64,000 bases of DNA from NCBI RefSeq assembly GCF_022201045.2, contig NC_068561.1:18974501-19038500 (forward strand). The letters are read 5' to 3'. The DNA is from Citrus sinensis (taxonomy: Eukaryota; Streptophyta; Magnoliopsida; Sapindales; Rutaceae). Shown here in pieces: positions 46,516 through 59,178 of the stretch. The notes under the pieces are model-generated. The model saw only the letters and a program-made list of their open reading frames with translations. It searched no databases and was not told the DNA's origin. Position 1 is the first letter of the stretch. Every line of letters starts with the position of its first letter. Position numbers and translations under genes: made by a program.

Positions 46516-47400
46516 GGTGCTGTTCAAATATGGGTAACATTCATTTGGGGCCGTTAGATTTCTTTTTTTCTTTTTGTTTAGTTGCACATGTTGGAGCCCA
46601 CCATGTGCAGCCACAGGCTTCCTATACATAGGATGTGTGTGTGTAGAGTCCTTCTTTAGTGCAGACATCCTTATTTTTTTTTTTTTTCATAAAGATGCAT
46701 TGTTAAATCGTGTGGTTGTAGACACGCTATTAAACTGCACAATTTTATAGTACATGAAAAAATAATTCTATTAAACTGCACAATTTGATAGCGTATTTGT
46801 ATTAAAAAAAAAAAAGAGGGCGTTTGCCTTTTTTTTTCCAATTCTCTTGTTTTTCTTAATTTTTTATGAAGAAATAATAATAGTAGGGATAACTTTGGAA
46901 TAAATAATGCTATCAATCCCAATATTTAAATTCTTATTTATCTCTCAACAAGAACTTGTCTTTTAAATAGTATAATATAATTTTGTTAATTACAAATTAA
47001 ATTTATATTCTGATTTAATCAGCATTTTGCATTTCATATGATAAAAAATGCCATCATTAAGAAAGTGAAAACGCCATCTACCTAATGCTACATAAAACTA
47101 TGAGCCAGTATAATGTATACAATTGTGGATTCCTATGCTATACTAGCTATAAAGTTGCGGAATCACTAGAGCCATATAATCATGGCATTATAATGATACT
47201 ATAATGTTTACTTAGCCAGATCTTTTTCCAATAATTGAATAATTGAAAACGCAAATAAAACAGATATTTTCCCAATACCACAATTAAAGTCTGAAAATAG
47301 ACATTACTATTTACCTGAAACATTAAGCATTGTCCCACTAAATGGCCAACAGAGACGGAATAAGTCTCTCTTGCCTTAAAAATCCTTTAAAAGCATCCTA
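45446..47400. repeat. Duplicated spacer between transporter copies A and B
   Basis: Homologous in order to 57402-59880 and, in part, to 62760-63600. It holds repeated motifs such as TATTAAACTGCACAATTTTATAG and CGTGTCTGCATTAAAAAA. It also contains a block at about 46290-46660 (TCTACGGCCACTC, GATCTTTTGTTTGTGG) with a (GA)n run at 46475-46516. No supported gene; the frames within are low-complexity. Confidence 0.8.
46475..46516. repeat. (GA)n microsatellite
   Basis: AGAGAG run with one CGAGAG interruption; the homologous site in the next spacer (about 57960-58000) is instead a GT/GC alternating run. Confidence 0.9.
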
Positions 47401-47435
47401 ATCATCAAGCACTAGATCAAATGAGGTGAAACCAA

Positions 47436-47443
47436 TATATAAA
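47436..47443 (+). promoter_or_regulatory. TATA box of transporter copy B
   Basis: TATATAAA within GAAACCAATATATAAAGTAC, 155 bases before the ATG. The same sequence and spacing occur before copy C. Confidence 0.65.
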
Positions 47444-47590
47444 GTACTCAATTGCATATATGCAAGCGAGCATAGTAAGATTTCTTCGAAATTTGCTAAT
47501 ATATATAGATTCTGCTTAGGAGCTAGCTGATTTTCAAGCTCACTAATTGCCATTGTGCTGATCAAAGCCACTGATCCCAGAAGATTAATT

Positions 47591-50500
47591 ATGTTGAAAG
47601 CATTAAAGCCATATATGCTTAGTATATTTTGTAGTTGTTGCTATGCAGGATTGAACATAATCTCCAAGGTTTCCCTGGATAAAGGCATGAGTCGCTATGT
47701 TCTTGTGGTTTATGCTCATGCTTTTGCCACTTTGGCTACTGCTGTTCTTGCAATTCTCTTTGAGAGGTTCTTTATACTAACCCCCCTTTTAATTCTTCAA
47801 CATCTTTTTATTTGCTTTTATACTCATCTTGTATTGCAGGAAAAACAAAAGTAAAATCACCAAATCCATCTTGCGAGACATTTTCTTCCTTGGTCTACTA
47901 GGGTAAGTACTCCATTTCTTGTCGTAGTCTGATATAACAGATCTGGAGATCAAATTCCGCTCGCATCAAGATCAGAACTCTTGTAGGGTTTGGTTTATAT
48001 TAATTAAAAATATTTTAAATTGTATTTCAGTGCCGTGTTGGGCAGGACGCTTTTCTTCGCTGGCCTAGAGTACACTTCACCAACTTTTGCATCAGCCATG
48101 GCCAATATTATTCCATGCATTACATTTATCTTGGCAGTTGTGTTTAGGTATTAACATACATTAAATAGAAAAGAGACAGTTTGCTGTGGATACAGATCAT
48201 CCATTTTGCGGATTCATATTCTCTAATCAACTTTCCTTAATTATTTGTTTTTACGAACTCTACTAAAAATTGTTATTATTAGGATAAATGTTCTTTTAAT
48301 CCTTACAGATTAAGGTAATTATTTGAGCTAATTATCTGTTACTTAATCCATGCATTTTTAAATTTTTTTCAAAAACTTTCTACGCATATCTGTTTGGGCT
48401 AAACACTATCTAATAATTCTATGTTTTTCACCAACTTCATATTAGATTTGTTTGAATTTTGAATTATATCAAATAAAAATATAGTTTTAACCTTTAAAAA
48501 TTATATTCAATATGTATGAAAACAACAACAACAAAGACATTTTAAAAAATATACGAACTAACTTGACTCAAACTACAAGTTCTAGTTATAGGATCATTTA
48601 CCATCCTTATTATTATTATTTTTTATTTCTATCCTTCTGCCATGCATACTAATTGAAGATAGGGGTTTTAGGTTTGAACCTTGTTCGTTTGTATGTTAGT
48701 GAATCGAATGTCTACTATCGCATTTGATCTAGTGCACGTTATCGTGTATGTTGTGGTGCACGGCAACACGTGTGGCATGCTTCAATTTCGGATGCTAACC
48801 TATGGGGCTCAGGGCTTTCCATTGAGAATTTGTCACATGTAATGTCACACACCATAATATATGTGACAACATGCACTAGATCGGTTATCCCTCTAGTATT
48901 ATTATCATTATTTAGAAAAATCGAATATCCACTAATATTATCATTATGGTAAAAGGTCCTTTAATTTTTATATTTTAAAGTTAATGTCTGTTTAAACATA
49001 TTATTTTTAAAAATATCTCAAAACATCCCTATTGTAAAATTATTAACACTCATGTCATTACTTTTTGTTCCTTTTGTCTTGCTTTTATAATGTTACTTTT
49101 ATAATTTTTATATTTTAAAGTTAATATTAGTTTAGACCTTGTATTTTTAAAAATATCTCAAAGCATCCCTACTATTAAATTATTAACACCCCTGTCATTA
49201 CTTTCTGTTTTTTTTTACTTGCTTTTATAATGTTGCTCTCTTATAATAATATTTAGTGTTTTTAACATTAATAAAAAAAATTAAATTATCAATTTAGCAC
49301 CAAATAGTAAAATAAAAAAAAATATATACTAATTTTTGTAGAAGCTCACATATATCCAAAAATTAATATTGTAAAAAAATTAAAATTACTAGTTTTTTAG
49401 ACATTAAGAAAAGAATTAATATATTAACTCCTTAGCAAAGTGTTCCACAAAAATTAAATTATCGATTTAACCCCAAAAATAAAATAAAAACAAAAGTATA
49501 TATATTAATTTTTGTGGAACATTCTACTAATGAGTTAATATATTAATTCTAATTGATGTAAAAAAATTGATAATTTAATTTTTTTACAATATTAATTTTT
49601 TTTGGCATACGTGAGCTTACACAAAAATTAATATATATTACTTTTATTTTATTTTATTTTTGGGTTATATTGTTAATTTAATTTTTTCTTTATATTAATG
49701 TCCATAAAAATTATTGTAAGACAATGATATTGTAAAAGCAAGCTAAAAGAACAAAAAGTAACGATAAAAGTATCAATAGTTTAACAACACAAATATTTTG
49801 AGAACCTTTTAAAAATATAGAGATTAAACGGAGTATTAATTTCAAAATATAAGAATTAAACGGACTTTTACCTTATCATTATTCTTAGTATCATTCTGAA
49901 GTCGAGAGTATTTTGCTTTTGTCATTTCAGAATGGAAAGATTAGACATATCTAAGCTTAGTGCCCAAGCAAAGATTGCAGGGACTCTCGTTGCCTTAGGT
50001 GGAGCAATTCTTTCAACTTTGTACAAGGGCATTGTAGTAATTTCACCACATCGTCGGCATGGAAATCAGACTGACGGCATTTCAAAAGTGTTCTTGGACG
50101 GGAATTGGATAAAAGGCTCTCTCATGCTCTTCATTTCGTACCTTTCATTTGCAGCTTTCTTTATCGTACAGGTGATTAATTTTTTAAATTAATCTTTTCT
50201 AATTTAATTTATAAGAATATAATTAACTCATATTCGTTTATTACTTTTTTTTTTTTTTTGCAGACATGGACAATAAAGAAGTATCCAGCACCAATAACTC
50301 TCACATCATTATCGTGCTCGGCAGGAACTTTACTTGCGTCAATCATGACGGCAATTCTTGATCATAAACCTGCTTCATGGAGATTGTCATGGAATATTAC
50401 CCTTCTGGCTCCTATTTATTCTGTAAGCCTTCTTTTTACACTTTTTATCTTTCGAATAGTAAAGCTTTTACAAATACAAATGTGTAATAGTTACTCAATG

Positions 50501-53500
50501 AGGACATCGTCATGATTTAAAATGTGAACTTGACCTTATAAAAGGTTTTAAAGTGTGCATACATTCATAACAAAGGACTCTAGATTGCTTTATTTTAAAA
50601 TGTCTTTTTATTTTTGGTAGGGAATTGTAGTCATTGGAATCACAGTGTATGCTCAAACATTGGTCATAAGAGAAAAGGGTCCAGTTTTCATGACGGCGTT
50701 TACGCCATCGTCAACAGTTATTGTAGCCATCATGGGGCTGCTTATTTTGGGAGAAGAACTGCACTTGGGAGAGTACGTATTTGAATCATTCATAATTCCA
50801 ATCACAAAATCAAAATAACCAATATATATATATATATATATGTATTTATATATATAGCTAGTCATTAGTTGTTTACTTGTTTTCTCAAATAAATGCTTCT
50901 TTTAGTCCTTAAAGTACTAATAGTTTGAGTAGCCTCCCATTTTTTTTTTTCAAAAAAGCAAAGTTCCAAAAATACTCTTCTCGTTACTTTTATACATGTT
51001 TTTTTTTTTTTGAGAGAAAGTATTACTTTCATTCATCCAACTGTGTGAATAAGTACAAAAAATTTGAGGGTATATTTTCTACCCAAAAAACAAAATCATT
51101 TAGCTCTAATGCTAATCTTGCAAGAGAATGAGCTAATGTATTGCACCCTCTTGGGGTATATTGTGCTTTCACCTGGTTCAGCCTCTTTACTTGGTCTTGG
51201 ATTTCATAAGCAACCCAGAATATTTCAGCTCTTGAGTTTTTCTTGAAATTGACTAAGTCCACCACTTCCTGGGCGTCAGATTCCACAATTAGTGGAAAGC
51301 ATCCAACATTTTCTGCTATCTCCAGCCCAAGCCTGATAGCTTCAGCTTCTGCAAAATCAATCTTGCCAATAAACTTTGAGGGCTTCATTGCTACAACTAT
51401 AAACTTTCCTCCTGAATTCCTTATAACAATTCCCAGGCCAGCTCTTTGTTGTTCCACTCCTACTGCTGCATCAACATTAACTTTGAACCAGCCCTCTGGA
51501 GGGTGTTTCCTTTGTTTCTGATTAGCAGTACTCAGCTGGGAGTTACTTTGCATTTGGGGCATTTGGATTCTGTTATAAGATTGCACCATTGCTTCTGCTG
51601 CCGCAATTGATAGTTGGGGATCTTCTTTTTTGTTTTTGAAGAGGAAAATGTTCCTTGAGTGCCAGATGCTCCAGCACACAGCAACAATCAGTTCCATCTC
51701 AGATTTTCTCCTTTTTCCATTCAAATCCTGCAGCAAGCTTAGAACATCTCTTCCATTGCTAAACTCAATATCCTCCTCAAAAGGGGTTAGCCTGCAAATT
51801 TTCCTTGAAGCTTTGCATTCATAGAGAGTGTGAAAAACAGTCTCCTTTGATAACTTACATCTCTGGCACTAAGGGAATTGCACCACTGTCCTCTTCCAAA
51901 GATTTCCTGCCGTTGCCAACAAGTTATTTGCTGCCCTCCACATGAAGATTTTAACTTTTTTCCGGAAGTTGCAGATATCAAATAGCATGCCAAGACTTAT
52001 CATTCTCACCCGAGCAGCTTGGCTTCTCAGGAAAATTCATTTTCATAGCCACTTGGTAACCGCTTTTAACTGAATAATTACCCTTCTTGTCATAGTGCCA
52101 CAACACTTGGTCTGGTTTTGGTTGTCTTGGCAAAGGGATTTTCAAAATTTGATCAGCATCTTCTTTCAGAAAATGTTGCCTAATTACAGCTTCTTTCCAG
52201 CTTTGCTCCTCACTTATCAGCTCTGCAACAGTTGTATCTGGGCTCAATGATGGGGGGGATATTGGCTGAAAAGTTATAGGTCTGGGAATCCATTGACTTT
52301 GATAAACTAGCAGCTGCTCACCATTTCTAATTCTCCAGCACAACCCTTTTTCTAATACTTTTCAGCCCCATAAAATACTCCTCCATATAAAGGAAGGATA
52401 TGAGCCTAACTGAGCCTGCATCAGACTTAAATTTTTAAAATATCTTGCCTTTAAGACTCTTGCTACCAGTGACTCCGGCTCTTGGATGATCCTCCAGCTC
52501 TGCTTTGCTACTAAGGCCTGATTAAATATGTACAAGTTTCGAAATCCCAGCCCACCTCTACTCTTTGCTTGACACAAATTATTCCATTTCGACCAATGGA
52601 TTGACTTGTGATCTCGGCTGCTTCCCCACCAAAAACTAGTAATTGCCTTCTGCATGTCATCACAAAGTCCTAGGGGGAGCTTAAACACACTCATGGCATA
52701 TGCAGGCACCGCTTGAGCTACAGCCTTTATCAACACCTCCTTCCCCCCACAAGAGAACAAATTTGCTTGCCAGCTCGAAATCTTTCCAAGAACTCTGAGT
52801 TTGATATCCTTAAAAAAACTCGTCTTGTTTCTACCCACCATGGAGGGTAGCCCCAAGTATTTTGCATGTTTGGATAGCACCTGAAGTTGGAAGATGATTG
52901 TAATTGAGGAAATCTGCTCCGGCTTGGTACTCTCACTGAAAAACATAGACGACTTCTCGAAATTGAAAATCTGCCCAGAGGCTGTAGCATAACACTAAAA
53001 AATCTTCTTTAAATTTGTGCAATCCTTCCTTGTGGCTCTTGTAAAAATCAAACTATCATCAGCGAACAAAAGATGAGTGATGGAAAGTTCATTGCTGAAT
53101 TTTATCCCATGAATCAGTTGCTGAGATTCTGCTTGCTGTAAAAGATTTGTAAAAGTCTCTGCACAAAGAATAAAAAGATATGGGGACAATGGGAATCCTT
53201 GCCTTAATCCTCTTTGAGGTTGGATCAGCCCTTTAGCCACCCCATTTATCAGCACAGAAAAGGAAGAGGTAGTTATGCATTGCATTATCAATTCAACAAA
53301 GCCATGCAAGAATCCCAATTTTTCTAAGGTACATTTCAAAAAATCTCATTCCACCCTGTCATATGCTTTGCTTATGTCTAATTTCAAAGCCACTAGCCCA
53401 TGTTTTTTCCCCCTACTAAGCCTTATTTTATGGAAGCATTCGTAACCAATAATTATGTTATCGGTTATAAGCTTATTTGGAACAAAGGCACTTTGAGCTG

Positions 53501-56500
53501 CTGAGATTACATCGTTCAAAACCAGCTTCAACCTATTGGCAATGGTTTTTGCAATTATCTGATAAATTACATTACATAGGCTGATCGGTCTAAAATCCGC
53601 CACTTTCTTAGGTTTTTCAGCCTTTGGAATCAGAGCTATGTAAGTATGATTTAGTGGAGTAAGGTTACCTCCGTTATTTAGGACCTGCAAGCATGTGGTA
53701 GTAACACCTTGACTCACTGATTTCCAATGCTTTTGGAAGAAAGCAGCTGGAAGGCCATCTGAACCAGGGGCTTTTGTAGGGTGCATTTGACTCAAAGCTT
53801 CTGTGATGTCTGCTTCTGTATAGGGCTGATTTAACTGGGCATTCATCTCTTCAGTGACTTTGCGAGGAAGATCTTTTAGTGCATTCTCCATTTGGCTTTG
53901 GGATGGTTTGTTGGACATGAACAAGTTGTCATAATAGTCACAAAAAATCCTCTCGATATCCTCTGGTTCCTCAGTCCATCTGCTGTTTTCATCTAAGATT
54001 CCTCCAATTCTGTTCTTCCTTTTCCTCGCTGTAGCTTTAGAATAGAAGAACTTTGTATTTTTATCTCATTCTCGCAACCAAACAGCCCTCGACCTCTGTC
54101 TCCAGTAGATTTCTTCGTCCACGAGTAAGTCATCAATCTGCCTTTCTAAACGCTTGATTTCATCTCCACTGGCATAATGGCTATTGCTCTGTTTGTAGGA
54201 TTTTAAATCTTCTAACAAATTCCCCAGCTTCTTTGTCCTCCCTCCAAATTCTTCTCTACTCCACAACTTAAGCACTGCAAGCGAGTCCTTGGCTGTCTTT
54301 TTAAACTGAGAGACATGATCTTCACAATTCCAACTTTTACTCTCCTCCCATTCATGCTTAACAATCTCTTGGCACTTCTCATATGGACTCCACATGTCCT
54401 CATAATGCACTCTTATGAAAGTTCTCCTCTTAAACTTGCTGCTTCTACCTCTTTCTTCAACTTGCATCACTATTGAATTGTGATCTGAAGTCCAGTTTAC
54501 AAGGTGTTCAGCTGCTGCTTCATGAAACATACCCCCCCAGGTTTTACAGCAAAGAAATCGGTCTAGTCTTTCTTCCACTAGCTGCGGACCGAACCTTCTA
54601 TTAGACCAAGTGAAAGGGTGGCCTTTGAAACCCGTGTCTCTCAATCCACAGAATTTGACAGCTTCTCTAAACTCATTTACATTGGATACACGCCTTTCGT
54701 TCTTTCCCGTTTTCTCATTCATCTGTAAAATTTCATTGAAATCTCCATAACAAAGCCATGGTAATGAGCTTAAGCTAGCCAATCGCCTCATTAAAGTCTA
54801 TGTGTGCTGTTTTTGGTCTATTTCAGGGTGGCCATAAATTCCGGTACCTCTCCAATAACTTCCATTTTCGGAGTGGATCACTGCATTAATATGGTGGCTG
54901 CTATAGGACTTTATATCCACAACTACTTCCGAATTCTATAATAGAGCTAACCCCTCACTCCTACCTCTACAACTAACAGTAAAGCAACTTTCAAAATTTA
55001 ACTTCTTACCTATCACCCGCATCTGTTTAGTCATCATCTTAGTTTCACAAAAAAACACAATCTGAGGCCTGTTCAGCTGGAGAATCTTTGTGTCTTCACG
55101 GAATGCTCGGTCATTCCCCAAACCCCGAACATTCCAGCTTAGGACCTTCATTGCTGTGGGCGGGGCTAGTCACTAGCCACCACCCTTAATTCCTTCGAGC
55201 TTGTTTCTGCTGCCACTGCTATCATCTCCACCTCTCTGTTATGCTATGCCTCCCATTTGGTCATGCTCTGTGCAATTAGCGGGGAGCTGTCAATGTAGTT
55301 TGCTTTGTTTATTTTCCTTTTCTTTCCGTTTGGGCTCGTCCCATTTGCATCTCCTTTTAGCCTTTTTAAAATCTTTGGCCCATTTTCGTTCACTGACCGT
55401 TTTTCGATTGTTCTCGCTTGGATTTTTCATTTACGCTTTGTTGCTTTAGCCTTTGTTTTATTCAACCTCTCATCCTCTCCAAGGCGTATCACCACACGGG
55501 TGTCTATTGGGCTCTTTTCTACATGGGCCTCATTCACTTGTGATCTCTGCCCATTTTCTCCTGCTTCTTTTTCTATCTTTTCATTTTGCTCACCTCTCAT
55601 ATCTCCTTCCCTCTCATTTAAGTTTTTGTTTCTCGGTTCTTTTCTCTGTTTTTGAGGTACTGTATCAATGTCAGTTGGCTGTGTTGACTCTTTGAACTTT
55701 TCCTCTGACAACCTTGGGATGTCCGCCTCTTTAGTCTGCGGATTATCCAAATTTGTAGTCGTTTGTAATCGGGTCAACCCATCTTCATCCTCGTTTACAC
55801 TGCCATTGCTTCTGGTTTGGTTCTTCGTCATCTCTGTTGTATCTTCTGGTTTGGAATTATTGGGGACTCTACCATCTTTTTTCTCGGCTTCCGTTTTCCA
55901 CCGCTCCTTGCCTCTGTTCAATCTGATTTTTTCAGCCATTATGAGAGCTTTCATCCATGGCCCATAAGCCATTTCCTTTCTGGTTTGGTTTTTGTATTGC
56001 TCGCATTCCCTATACTGGTGTCCTATACAGCCACAAACAAAACAAAAATCTAGCAGCCTTTCATATAGCACCGGCATAGGGATGATTTTCCCCCCAACAG
56101 TTCCTATCTCCTCCTTGTCAGCTTCCATGTCTACCATTTGTGTGTGCACAATCCCTGATTCTTCTTCTACAGCAAGCTCTATTTCTGCATCTTCTCCAGC
56201 TTCTAGCTCCAAGATTTTTATCAATGGTTTAGTAATGTCTACTGAGATTCGCAATCTGGCGTACTTGCCAAAGCATTCTCCTGAAGCGTTTGTTCCCACC
56301 TCTTCCACCTTTCCAATTTCTCCCCCGATTTCTTTGATTGTCTCTTCATTCATGCATAGAATAGGGATATTGTGTATTTGCACCCAAAAGGATGCATGAG
56401 TGAAAGATTGTTTGTTTATCTCACCAATGCCTCTTGGCTCAACTAATACTATCAATGCGCTATCAAAATGCCATGGCCCCACATACTAGTATATTTCTCT

Positions 56501-57401
56501 TGTCTGCTTCTGCTCCGAATTTGAACAAGAAAATATTTTCCCCCATTTCTTCAATCTGCACTTCTCGAAGGGTTTTCCACACTTGGTGCAGGGCTACCCT
56601 TAGACCCCCTATATTGATTTCTCTATTCAAAAGCACCTTCCCCAACAGACATCCCTCCGCTAACTTCTGGCCCGTCATCTTCATTTTATTTTTAAAAGAT
56701 ACTCTACCTCTTTTTTCTCCCTCCAACGATATTTCTTGGCACCTCCGTATCAATTCGTCGGTGTCTATTACAAGTGCATAGACAGTTGTGCTACTGAACT
56801 TCAGAAGTTCTTTAATAATTCTTAAAGAACAAGACTGATTCCAGGAAAAGAAGGAAAAAGAAAATAAAACAACACCCAACTTTTGTGAGTGACAGCTTTA
56901 GTCCTGTAGACTCACTCTTAACTCTCATTCTGTTTCTCTAAGAGAACCAGAGAGAGACGGTCCTAGTTTACTTTTATACATGTTGCATCTCACTTTTTAA
57001 GTCCAAAATAATATTTGTCTATGATATAACTTGAAATTTAAATAAATCCAACATGTAACAGATGAAAAATAAATTATAATTAGGTACAACTTTAAGTTAA
57101 ACAATTACGCAATAAAAACCTTTTTGGTAATTTTTGAAAATATAAAAATAAACTGAGTAATTGCCAAAAATTATAGAGACTAAATGGCTATATTTGCCCT
57201 TGTTTTTTCTATCACTTCAATTTCTCTCCCTTATTTTTTTTTCTTTCTTTTCGGACCTTTTTCAGTATTCTGGGATCGATTTTGATTGTTCTTGGCTTGT
57301 ATGCAATTTTGTGGGCAAAGGCGTACGAGAATAGAAGAAAAAGTTTGGAGATTATGCAATCTGATAAAGCCGGAGGCAGTGAGACCACTATGGAGAAGTG
57401 A
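47591..57401 (+). CDS. WAT1-related (UMAMIT-type) transporter, copy B
   Basis: Seven exons: 47591-47766, 47840-47902, 48031-48147, 49931-50171, 50264-50422, 50621-50772 and 57266-57401. Lengths match copy C exactly (176, 63, 117, 241, 159, 152, 136), giving 1,044 bases and 347 residues. Two EamA halves of the drug/metabolite transporter superfamily, about ten membrane helices, make this a WAT1/UMAMIT-type carrier; substrates in the family include amino acids and auxin. Typical pieces are [37 protein letters not shown] and ILGEELHLG. Intron 6 is 6,493 bp because a LINE has inserted in antisense. Intron 3 holds a foldback element. Expression may be reduced if splicing over the LINE is poor. Specific substrate unknown. 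Confidence 0.88.
48948..49872. mobile_element. Long-TIR foldback (Mutator-like) element in intron 3 of copy B
   Basis: Begins GGTAAAAGGTCCTTTAATTT and ends in the inverse (TTAAACGGACTTTTACC), with imperfect inverted arms of about 90 bp. It is flanked by the 10-bp direct repeat TTATCATTAT (48938-48947 and 49873-49882). The interior is AT-rich with no frame. Copy A lacks it. Copy C keeps only the right two-thirds (60831-61453). Confidence 0.8.
51029..55151 (-). pseudogene. LINE ORF2 (endonuclease-RT-RNase H), broken
   Basis: Reading down from 55151: the endonuclease start [13 protein letters not shown], then CYGDFNEIL and WTSDHNSIV. Reverse transcriptase follows ([43 protein letters not shown] near 53050-53075), then a zinc-binding region around 52340-51740. 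A C-terminal RNase H-like domain ([32 protein letters not shown]) ends at 51029. In-frame stops fall at about 54936, 54066, 53346, 52995 and 52362, with a frameshift before 51736. Several stops replace expected Trp codons (for example after GLALL and after YDRVE). Not functional. Confidence 0.92.
55427..56879 (-). pseudogene. LINE ORF1 (RNA-binding, zinc knuckle), frameshifted
   Basis: The first part (56879-56463) has [20 protein letters not shown] and [18 protein letters not shown], of plant LINE ORF1/DUF4283 type. A frameshift at about 56470 passes to the second part (56482-55427) with [18 protein letters not shown] and the zinc knuckle [14 protein letters not shown] near 56050-56010. A long charged tail follows. 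The frameshift separates the two halves. Confidence 0.88.
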
Positions 57402-59140
57402 GAAATTTTGTAATTCTGCCCAAAATATTGTACAACTCCAACCACAACTTTATTAACATCCTCACTAAAGTTGTGAATTGAGATACATCTCTCTCGCTCT
57501 CTATATATTTTTTAAATTAAAATAGTGTATAAGAGAGAGAAAGCATGATCTTCCATTGTTTTATCTCATTTCTCTTGTTTTTCCTAAATAATTGTGGTTT
57601 ATCAATTAAGTATGATATCTGGTTATTGAATCTGGTTATCAATTAAGTATGATATCTGGTTTATCAATTAACCTGAGAATAATTATATATGAAAATTAAT
57701 TCAATTAAGCCGTATGGTTCAACAGCGTGTTTGCACTAAAAAAAATAAGGGCGAGTGCACCTAAGAACTCTTCATAAGGTAATCGATTCTACGGCCGTTC
57801 TCTAAGAGAAATCTTTTTTCATACTTCGTACGCATCTTTCAGACTTGCGGGGGCTAGTTTCACTATCGATCTTTTGTTTGTGGTCTTTCATATACCGTCT
57901 ATACTCTTATTGAGAGCAAGCGTGGTGCGTGGGCAGATGACGACGATCAAAGTGTGTGTTTTAGTAAGTGTGTGTGTGCGCGCGTGCACGCGTGTGTAGG
58001 GTGATGTTCCAATACAAGACAACATTCATTTGGGGCCATCAGATTTCCTTTTTTTTTTTTTTTTGTTGGTTGCACATGGTTGAGCCCACTATATTTAGCC
58101 ACTGGTAAATCCAAAGACCATCGCCCTCCTATTTATAGGATGTGTGTGTGTGAGTATGTGTGTGCGTGTGCGGTCTTTCTTTAGTGCGAGCATCCTCATT
58201 TTTTTCATAAAGACACACTGTTAAACCGTGTGGTTGTAAATATGCTATTAAACTACACAATTTTATAATGCATGGAAAAAAGACTATAAAAACGGACGGT
58301 TTAATAGTGTGTCTGCTTAAAAAAAGAAAAGAAAGGCTGCCCGCTATTCTTTCCCCAATTCTCTTGTTTTTCTTAATTATTACAAAGAAATAATTATAGT
58401 GGGGATAACTTTGGAATAAATAATACTATCAATCCCAATATTTAGATTTTTATTCATCTCTCAGTAGGCACTTATCTTTTAAATAGTATAATATAATTTT
58501 ATTAATTAAAAAATAAATTTATATTCTAATTTAATCACCATTTTGCGTTTCCCATGATAAAAAAATGCCATCATTAAGAAAGTGAAAATGCCATCTACCT
58601 AATGGTATATAAAACTATGAGCCAGTATAGCATATAAAATTGTGGATTCCTATGCTACACTAGCTATAAAGTTGCGGAATCACCGAATCACTAAAGCCGT
58701 ATAATCATGACATTATAATGATACTATGATGTTTACTTAGCAAGAAAACAATATCTTTTATTGAAAGAGAACTTAATCCAATAATTAAATAAGATATAAA
58801 GTGTATAACTTCTTAATTAATTACAACGGTGATATTCTCTCTTATACAGATAAAGATTTAGTGCCGAGTTGAATTTTTGCTGAGTACTGAATTAATAGTA
58901 GTTAAATAAAATAAATTAAAAAAATAAAAATTTAAAACAATTTTAATCATTGATTCAGTACTCAGCAAAAGTTTAACCCAACACTTATACGCCAACCAAT
59001 CAGATAAGATTTATATCTTTAATGTCAAGTCCTTATTTAATAATTTTCGAGAACAACCTATATCAGATTCAAAAGACTTGTTCAATTAGTTTGTCATGCA
59101 CGTAATAACACCCCACCCACCCCCCCACCCCCCACCCCCC

Positions 59141-59178
<38 letters not shown>

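Larger units (their letters stand above)
50999..56967 (-). mobile_element. L1-type LINE, near full length, antisense in intron 6
   Basis: A 5.97-kb insert flanked by the 15-bp direct repeat TTACTTTTATACATG (50984-50998 and 56968-56982). Its poly(A) tail appears as poly-T at 50999-51011, so it lies on the minus strand with its 5' end near 56967. ORF1 (zinc knuckle) and ORF2 (endonuclease, reverse transcriptase, zinc-finger, RNase H) are in order but broken. Copy A keeps the unoccupied homologous stretch TTACTTTTGTACATGTTGCATC at about 44119. Confidence 0.95.

Noticed and set aside
55201..56781. Several plus-strand frames over 80 residues in the LINE
   Set aside because: Antisense shadows of LINE ORF1, which carries the real zinc-knuckle signature on the minus strand.
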